This document shows, one piece after another, positions 1-4,293 of a stretch of 8,350 bases of DNA. Below the pieces are notes generated by a model that worked only from the letters and a program-made list of their open reading frames with translations, had not been told where the DNA came from and did no database searches. Position 1 is the first letter of the stretch. Each line of letters opens with the position of its first letter. The stretch comes from Rickettsiales bacterium (lineage in GTDB: Bacteria; Pseudomonadota; Alphaproteobacteria; Rickettsiales; UBA1997): contig JALQXY010000066.1 in assembly GCA_023262945.1 (NCBI GenBank), forward strand, positions 1 through 8,350, written 5' to 3'. Position numbers and translations under genes: made by a program.

Positions 1-124
1 ATCTTTTTGGCTAAAAATTGCAAAAAGCCTTAAATCTTATAGGAATAGGACTTGCATTTTTTACAATTTTTATCTTAAAAAATATTTTGTCATATTGTTC
101 ATTTTTATAATATTTTTGAAGATA
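1..124. other. Left-edge non-genic stretch downstream of holA
   Basis: No gene can be supported here. It lies 3' of holA and is very AT-rich. The plus strand is open from base 2 to a stop at 134-136 (begins SFWLKIAKSLKSY), and a neighbouring frame from 15 to a stop near 113 reads as a hydrophobic stretch (LIGIGLAFFTIFIL). Either could be the tail of a rightward gene entering from the left, but low-complexity AT sequence gives such strings readily. Two inverted repeats are visible: 3-9 with 21-27 (CTTTTTG/CAAAAAG), and 78-86 with 109-117 (all A/T). No promoter or RNA gene is recognised. Confidence 0.5.
78..117 (-). terminator. Weak A/T stem-loop after holA (possible terminator)
   Basis: Nine bases at 109-117 (AATATTTTT) are the exact reverse complement of 78-86 (AAAAATATT), with a 22-base loop between them. 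Read on the minus strand, the hairpin begins 8 bases past the holA stop and its right arm ends in a run of T. The stem has no G-C pair, so its stability is doubtful. It is the only terminator-like structure found downstream of the leftward gene block, and chance is a real alternative in sequence this AT-rich. Confidence 0.2.
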
Positions 125-1162
125 TTATTTTGCTGATATTTTTTGATTACGATTTTGTTGTAAAAATTTATAAAATATAAAATCAGCATTTTCTTTGCCT
201 TGCTTAATTTCTAATTCAGAAATTTGTAAAGATTTCAATATGCTCATTATTTGATTTAGTGACATATTTTGTATTTGTTTTTTAAATTCAGCTTCAATTT
301 TAAAAAATAATTTTTGCTTTTTGGTTGCAGTTTCATAATCAAGATTGCATTTTTCTACATCATTTTTAGCATTATAAAGCTTAGTAAAATAATTAGTTAA
401 GAAACGAATTATCGTTATAGGATTAGTGTCTTCATTGATTAATTTTCTTGCTTGAATCAAGGATTTACCAAATTTAGAATTGGCAAAATTATTTACCAAT
501 TCATTAATACTTAATTCTGATTGATTCACTGTTAGAGTTTCTGCGTCTTCTAACGTTAAATTCTTATCATCATCTAAAAATAAATCTATTTTTGCAATCT
601 CAAGTCTAATAATATCACGCTTTTTATCAAGTTTTTCATATAGTAATTCTAAAATATTTGTATCGAATTTTATTTTTTTGGTTTTTAATTCTTCTGCAAT
701 GAACTTTTTTATCGATACTTCATTTTCTTCGTAGCAAGAAAGTGACGCAAAATTAACATTGGTTTCACATATTTTTCTTAAATTGTTAGATTTTTCTAAA
801 TCACCAGCTTGAATTAAAATAAAATTATCACTTTTTTGAGCAAAATTATTATCCAAAATCAGAGATTTTATTGATTCAGTTACATTGGCGCTGGAATCAT
901 TAATCCAGATTAATTTTCTACCGCCAAGCATAGAAAAAGAAAAAAACTCATCAGCAATAATTGATGAATTTTTAATTAAATTATCTTTGCTGATATTTGC
1001 TACTAAGAAAGGGTCAGATATATCAGAAACAATTTTCTTAGCAACTTCTTTACTGTAAAATTCAACTAGTGACAATTCTGGGCCAAAAATTAAACAGCCA
1101 GCTATTTTTTGTTTATCAATATTTTTGATATAGCTTTCAATTTGATAATTTGCAATTTTCAT
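125..1162 (-). CDS. holA: DNA polymerase III delta subunit (clamp-loader wrench)
   Basis: Delta is the clamp-loader subunit that contacts and opens the beta sliding clamp so that it can be loaded on primed DNA. The 345-residue product matches the family's usual length (343 in E. coli). Visible family marks are an N-terminal LIFGPELSLVEFY stretch at 25-37, where the family has a degenerate nucleotide-binding fold; ADEFFSFSMLGGRKLIWI at 70-87; and an alpha-helical C-terminal half with SINELVNNFANSKFGKSL near 220 and a closing SELEIKQG segment typical of delta. The ATG at 1160-1162 overlaps the tilS TGA in an ATGA arrangement, so translation is probably coupled to tilS and a separate ribosome site is not needed. 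The stop is TAA at 125-127. Family assignment rests on motif pattern and length because delta subunits diverge strongly. Confidence 0.88.
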   Translation of the reverse strand: MKIANYQIESYIKNIDKQKIAGCLIFGPELSLVEFYSKEVAKKIVSDISDPFLVANISKDNLIKNSSIIADEFFSFSMLGGRKLIWINDSSANVTESIKSLILDNNFAQKSDNFILIQAGDLEKSNNLRKICETNVNFASLSCYEENEVSIKKFIAEELKTKKIKFDTNILELLYEKLDKKRDIIRLEIAKIDLFLDDDKNLTLEDAETLTVNQSELSINELVNNFANSKFGKSLIQARKLINEDTNPITIIRFLTNYFTKLYNAKNDVEKCNLDYETATKKQKLFFKIEAEFKKQIQNMSLNQIMSILKSLQISELEIKQGKENADFIFYKFLQQNRNQKISAK

Positions 1163-2199
1163 TGATCTAAAAATTTCTTGATTTTGCTTTGTTCAAAATT
1201 TGATAATCTTTTTACTTTATGATTATTTTCATAGTAAATTGCTAAAAATTCTTTATTATATTTATCTAAAATGCAGCCATAAAAATTGCGTCTTTTAAAT
1301 TCTGCATCTTTTACGATATAATTATAAAAATTTTTAAGTTTAGTTAATCTTGGTTTATATGGCTTTTGTCCTATTTCCATTAAAATTAAAGCTAAAATTT
1401 TTAAAGCAATTTCCAATCTTATTTTTTTAAAATTATCAATATGGATTAAGTAACAATTATCTTGAAACTTTATTGATTCTTTAGCATTTTTTGCAACTTC
1501 TTCATCAAAAAAATCCCGAATTTGCGATATATCTTCGCTAGTTCTTTTTATTCTTGTTTGAATTAAATTGCTTTCAGGTAATTGTGATAAAAAGTTTCTA
1601 ATTTTGTTGCGTAAAAATTTGTCATCATCATTTGTTTCATCTTCAAACCAGTTTATGTTTTTATTTTGAAGATAATTTTTTAAATCATCTTTATGAAAAT
1701 CAAGTAACGGTCTTATTAAGAAAATATTATGATATTGATTAATTTCATTTATTATCGACAAGCCGTCCAATCCAGATCCTCTAAATAAACGAATTAAGAA
1801 ATTTTCAGCAACATCGCCTAAATGGTGACCTAAGAAAAGATAGCCGATATTGTTTTTATGGCAAACATCGTGAAGTAATTGATAGCGTAAATTTCTTAAA
1901 TTTGATTCAATATTGCTTTTTGGCAAGTTTTCTTTGGGAATTTTTGCGATATGATGAGAGATTTTATTTTTTCTTAATATTTCACCAACTTTTTCTGCTT
2001 CTTGTGATGAGTTTGAGCGAAATTGATGATCAATTGTTATTGCAATTAGTTCAATTTGATTTTTTTGGCAAAATTCTTGCAAGATAAAGGTTAGCGCCAT
2101 CGAGTCGCATCCACCAGATAAGGCAACAGCAATTTTTTGCGGTAGCTTGTTAGTGTTCTTGAGTAAAAGATTGTTAATTTTATTAAATAGATCTGTCAA
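1159..2199 (-). CDS. tilS: tRNA(Ile)-lysidine synthase
   Basis: TilS uses ATP and lysine to convert C34 of the CAU-anticodon tRNA-Ile to lysidine, switching its identity from Met to Ile so that AUA can be read; this matters in an AT-rich, AUA-using genome. The PP-loop ATPase signature SGGCDS is at 28-33, GHHLGDVAENFLIRLFRG at 124-141, and the FEDETN...FLRNKIR block at 185-201. At 346 residues it is shorter than E. coli TilS (432) and appears to lack the separate C-terminal domain, like the short Aquifex form. The start is TTG at 2197-2199: an in-frame TAG lies three codons upstream (2209-2211), and the first ATG in frame is Met34, after the PP-loop. No Shine-Dalgarno sequence is seen. The stop overlaps the holA start by 4 bases. 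Nearest relatives by fold are other PP-loop enzymes, but the block at 185-201 favours TilS. Confidence 0.95.
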   Translation of the reverse strand: MTDLFNKINNLLLKNTNKLPQKIAVALSGGCDSMALTFILQEFCQKNQIELIAITIDHQFRSNSSQEAEKVGEILRKNKISHHIAKIPKENLPKSNIESNLRNLRYQLLHDVCHKNNIGYLFLGHHLGDVAENFLIRLFRGSGLDGLSIINEINQYHNIFLIRPLLDFHKDDLKNYLQNKNINWFEDETNDDDKFLRNKIRNFLSQLPESNLIQTRIKRTSEDISQIRDFFDEEVAKNAKESIKFQDNCYLIHIDNFKKIRLEIALKILALILMEIGQKPYKPRLTKLKNFYNYIVKDAEFKRRNFYGCILDKYNKEFLAIYYENNHKVKRLSNFEQSKIKKFLDQ

Positions 2200-2210
2200 T
2201 TTTATAAACT

Positions 2211-2230
2211 AATAAGCCAAAATTTACCAA
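2211..2230. repeat. 20-bp direct repeat, copy 1 (upstream of tilS)
   Basis: AATAAGCCAAAATTTACCAA occurs here and again, identically and in the same orientation, at 2326-2345, with a start-to-start distance of 115 bases. The flanking bases differ immediately on both sides. With five G/C positions in so AT-rich a background, an exact 20-base match within 150 bases is unlikely to be chance. Function is unknown. Confidence 0.85.
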
Positions 2231-2325
2231 TTTTTTATTTACATTATTATTTTTGAGGAAATTTTGTGCGCTTTTTTTAAAAATTAATGATAAATATGAA
2301 GATATTTTGAAATAATTTTTAAAAA

Positions 2326-2345
2326 AATAAGCCAAAATTTACCAA
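2326..2345. repeat. 20-bp direct repeat, copy 2 (downstream of dapB)
   Basis: This is the second exact copy of AATAAGCCAAAATTTACCAA, ending four bases short of the dapB stop codon. On the minus strand it reads TTGGTAAATTTTGGCTTATT and is followed by a T-rich run, so it lies in the 3' untranslated part of the dapB message. The T-run is not preceded by a stable G-C stem, so a terminator call is not supported. Confidence 0.85.
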
Positions 2346-2349
2346 AAAT

Positions 2350-3156
2350 CTACTTTAAAACATCGCGCATTGAGTAAAAACCATACTCTTCTTTCGATGA
2401 TTTTGATAATCCCCAAATCGCCGCTCTAATCGCCCCTTTAGCAAAAATATCTCTATTTGAAGCTTTATGACTTAGCTCTATTCGTTCACCATCTCCTGCA
2501 AAAATAACGCTATGATCACCAATCACATCTCCACCTCTAAGAACAGCAAAGCCAATTTCGTTTTTATTTCTGGATAAATCATTTCCTACTCTTTGCATTC
2601 TCGCATGATCTTGCAAATCAACGCCGCGACCTTTTGCCGCCGCTGCTCCTAATGAAAGAGCGGTGCCCGAGGGTGAATCTGCTTTATATTTGTGATGCAT
2701 TTCTACTATCTCTATGTCAAAATCATCATGAAGTAGACTAGCTGCCTTTTCCACTAGGTTAAATAATAAATTAACTCCTAGCGACATATTAGAAGACCAT
2801 ATTATTACACAATTTTTGGAGTATAAAAATAGCTGTTCTTTTTCTTTTTCATTAAATCCAGTGGTGCCACAAACTAGTATTTTATTGTAATTGGCACATT
2901 TCTTGGCAATTTGCAAGCTTAAAGATGGCGTTGAAAAGTCAATAATTGCATCGCAAGATTTAACAAAGTCATCAATATCGTCATTTATTTTTATGTTATT
3001 TGAATTATAGCCAAGAAACTCTCCTAAATCTTCACCAACAATGTTGCTATCTTTTTTTGCTAAAGCCCCGCCCAGATTAACAATGGTATCCTGTATAATT
3101 AATCCTGCAATAGTTCTTGACATTTTCCCTTTGATAGCACTAACGCCAATTTTCAT
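2350..3156 (-). CDS. dapB: 4-hydroxy-tetrahydrodipicolinate reductase
   Basis: DapB reduces 4-hydroxy-tetrahydrodipicolinate with NAD(P)H in the cytoplasmic diaminopimelate/lysine pathway, supplying meso-DAP for peptidoglycan. The 268 residues match the normal length. Family marks are GTTGF at 97-101, SSNMSLGVNL at 121-130, the catalytic block EMHHKYKADSPSGTA at 152-166 (His154, His155 and Lys158 align with E. coli His159, His160 and Lys163), and GFAVLRGGDVIGDHSV at 202-217. The oddity is the N-terminal nucleotide loop: where most members read GxxGRMG, this one reads SAIKGKMS (6-13), keeping only one glycine. The ATG at 3154-3156 follows the upstream pseudopilin-like gene by 17 A/T-only bases, with no Shine-Dalgarno sequence, suggesting cotranscription. 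The stop is TAG. Function is very likely retained, since every catalytic residue is present. Confidence 0.96.
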   Translation of the reverse strand: MKIGVSAIKGKMSRTIAGLIIQDTIVNLGGALAKKDSNIVGEDLGEFLGYNSNNIKINDDIDDFVKSCDAIIDFSTPSLSLQIAKKCANYNKILVCGTTGFNEKEKEQLFLYSKNCVIIWSSNMSLGVNLLFNLVEKAASLLHDDFDIEIVEMHHKYKADSPSGTALSLGAAAAKGRGVDLQDHARMQRVGNDLSRNKNEIGFAVLRGGDVIGDHSVIFAGDGERIELSHKASNRDIFAKGAIRAAIWGLSKSSKEEYGFYSMRDVLK

Positions 3157-3173
3157 AATTTAATTATATTAAT

Positions 3174-4043
3174 TTAATTTTGTAACTCAACGCCCCATTT
3201 GTCACTAAGATATGATTCAATTTTGCCTATCTCCTCATCACTTAACCTTCTATTAAAGATTATTAATTCACCGATATACCCCTTTAATTGATTTCCTACT
3301 CGAAATAAAGAAACCTCTTGCTCATCCATAGAAGATGTCATTACTTCGCTAGTAATAATAGGGTTACCATTAATTCTAATTGCGCCATAAGATTCTCCTT
3401 TAATCATAGAGCCAATAAAAGGTTTGTTGTTAACTACATATGATGGTGCAGCTATACTTAGCCTAGCGTCTGCTGCGCAGCATGCTCCAAAATCAAAATA
3501 AAAAGAATTATTAGTGCCAAGTGTAGAGTGGTTAGAAAATCTTTTAGTGTCCGAGTTACTGTTCCAGGAAAAAATTTGAGAATAATAACTACCATCTTTT
3601 GTTTGAACATAAAAAACAGAGACTTCTTTACTAGAGGCTATATCTTTAAATTTGACATTGTCTTTTTTTAGTGTATCGTTATTGATAAAGTATAATGAGG
3701 GTAATGAGTTTATAGCATTTCTTACAAATGTCGGCTGATTGTTTTGATTTGTTTGTGATAAATTTATTTTTTCTACATTTGTTTTGTTTATCGCAACATC
3801 ATTCCAATACTTTACTAAATCGCCATCATCAAGATTTTTTAAATCTAAACTATCACTAGAAGTTGCGTTATACCAAATCTTTAAGCCATTAATTGTTTTT
3901 AAAGGTGAGTTGATAGATAAGTTTTGCGCCGCTATCAATTTAGCATTTTGCAAAAAGGCTAATCCCTTAAAGGTAAATGTTATCAAGATTGATATTATCA
4001 TAAATACAATAGATAATTCAATTAAAGAAAAAGCTTTTTTCAT
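3174..4043 (-). CDS. Pseudopilin-like protein with LamG/concanavalin-type lectin ectodomain
   Basis: The N-terminus MKKAFSLIELSIVFMIISIL is a class III (type IV pilin/pseudopilin) signal: short positive leader, predicted cleavage between Ala4 and Phe5, Glu at mature position 5, then a hydrophobic helix to about residue 31. The residue before the cut is Ala rather than the near-universal Gly. From about 53 to the end it resembles a jelly-roll lectin domain: GLKIWYNA at 53-60, VKYWNDVA at 77-84, QPTFVRNAINSLPSLYF at 103-119, and the terminal IGELIIFNRRLSDEEIGKIE with SDKWGV, typical of LamG-like/concanavalin-like folds. A vicinal Cys pair is at 188-189. Length is 289 residues. It would be membrane-anchored with the lectin domain outside the inner membrane, perhaps as a minor pilin or pseudopilin binding glycans; that role is inferred. 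No pilus or type II secretion gene is adjacent. It is first in a probable operon with dapB. Confidence 0.8.
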   Translation of the reverse strand: MKKAFSLIELSIVFMIISILITFTFKGLAFLQNAKLIAAQNLSINSPLKTINGLKIWYNATSSDSLDLKNLDDGDLVKYWNDVAINKTNVEKINLSQTNQNNQPTFVRNAINSLPSLYFINNDTLKKDNVKFKDIASSKEVSVFYVQTKDGSYYSQIFSWNSNSDTKRFSNHSTLGTNNSFYFDFGACCAADARLSIAAPSYVVNNKPFIGSMIKGESYGAIRINGNPIITSEVMTSSMDEQEVSLFRVGNQLKGYIGELIIFNRRLSDEEIGKIESYLSDKWGVELQN

Positions 4044-4101
4044 TAAGTTTTAGAAAAATTATTTAATTTATATTTTTATCGTAATTAGTATTAATATAAG
4101 A

Positions 4102-4107
4102 ATTATA
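4102..4107 (-). promoter_or_regulatory. Possible -10 box for the pseudopilin-dapB unit
   Basis: The minus strand reads TATAAT exactly, about 60 bases upstream of the pseudopilin ATG, a reasonable position for a promoter. No good -35 hexamer is found 16-18 bases upstream, and TATAAT-like strings are expected by chance here, so the call is weak. Confidence 0.22.
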
Positions 4108-4154
4108 AATTATGACTTTTAATTTTTAATTACAAAATTTAAATTGTCTATCAA

Positions 4155-4181
4155 TTGCCTAGAAACATGAAAAATTATATT
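4155..4181 (+). promoter_or_regulatory. Possible gyrA promoter
   Basis: TTGCCT (4155-4160) and TATATT (4176-4181) resemble -35 and -10 elements, matching 4 and 5 of 6 consensus positions with a short 15-base spacer. This would give a leader of roughly 105 bases containing the tandem repeat. The background composition makes false positives likely. Confidence 0.2.
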
Positions 4182-4210
4182 TAGATATTGCAAATTAGAA
4201 CTGAATTTTG

Positions 4211-4254
4211 TAGCTATATTTAATTAAATAGCTTAATTTAATTAAATAGCTTAA
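4211..4254. repeat. 18-bp tandem repeat with embedded 12-bp palindromes upstream of gyrA
   Basis: Two exact, contiguous copies of ATTTAATTAAATAGCTTA lie at 4218-4235 and 4236-4253, preceded by a partial copy, so TAGCT recurs at exact 18-base steps (4211, 4229, 4247). Each unit holds the perfect palindrome ATTTAATTAAAT (4218-4229 and 4236-4247). Each palindrome is bracketed by AGCT: AGCT, two bases, the 12-mer, AGCT. This symmetry fits a pair of dimer-binding operator sites or a bent or easily melted segment. It lies about 40 bases upstream of the gyrA ATG. TTAA-N7-TTAA spacing, the CtrA site pattern, is not present. Simple A/T slippage is the null explanation, although AGCT in every unit makes it less simple. 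Confidence 0.8.
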
Positions 4255-4293
4255 ATGGCAAATTAGGTTTAACAAAACATAAATTTATCAACT

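Larger units (their letters stand above)
2200..2349. other. dapB-tilS intergenic gap
   Basis: This 150-base stretch between two leftward genes is nearly all A/T, with one GC island (GTGCGC near 2266-2271). It is framed by two copies of a 20-bp direct repeat, one ending just after the dapB stop and one starting 11 bases upstream of the tilS start. No open frame of useful length, strong hairpin or convincing promoter was found. It is long for an otherwise tight operon, so tilS-holA may have its own promoter or this may be the remnant of a lost gene. Confidence 0.6.
4044..4293. promoter_or_regulatory. Divergent intergenic region between pseudopilin and gyrA
   Basis: This 250-base, almost purely A/T region separates the leftward and rightward transcription units and must hold promoters for both. 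It contains an 18-bp tandem repeat close to gyrA and a TATAAT on the minus strand 60 bases upstream of the pseudopilin start. No RNA gene, small ORF or riboswitch-like structure is recognised. Neither flanking start codon has a purine-rich ribosome site. Confidence 0.6.

Noticed and set aside
3..27. CTTTTTG/CAAAAAG hairpin as a terminator
   Set aside because: It is a seven-base stem with only two G-C pairs and no T-run after it on either strand.
14..124. In-frame continuation after the holA stop (37 codons with no stop on the minus strand)
   Set aside because: HolA is already full length at 345 residues, and the extension is low-complexity Lys/Ile/Phe with no family match. Stop readthrough is not supported.
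1902..2087. Plus-strand 61-codon reading frame inside tilS
   Set aside because: It is fully antisense to a convincing TilS, and its Phe/Leu-rich composition is that of the complement of AT-rich coding sequence.
2194..2199. TTGACA at the tilS start as a -35 element
   Set aside because: It is a perfect hexamer, but no acceptable -10 lies 16-18 bases downstream, and it would put transcription inside the gene with no alternative start codon before the catalytic motif.
2200..2230. TTGGTA with TTATAA as a tilS promoter on the minus strand
   Set aside because: The spacing is good (17), but the -10 ends next to the TTG start, so transcription would begin downstream of the initiation codon.
3784..4053. 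Plus-strand 89-codon reading frame opposite the start of the pseudopilin gene
   Set aside because: It is antisense to the pilin signal and lectin start, with no recognisable domain.
4218..4254. CtrA binding site in the TTAA-rich tandem repeat
   Set aside because: No two TTAA copies have the 7-base gap; the gaps seen are 5 or 9 bases.
4285..4293. TTATCAACT as a DnaA box just before gyrA
   Set aside because: It differs from the TTATNCACA consensus at two positions and stands alone, so no origin is indicated.
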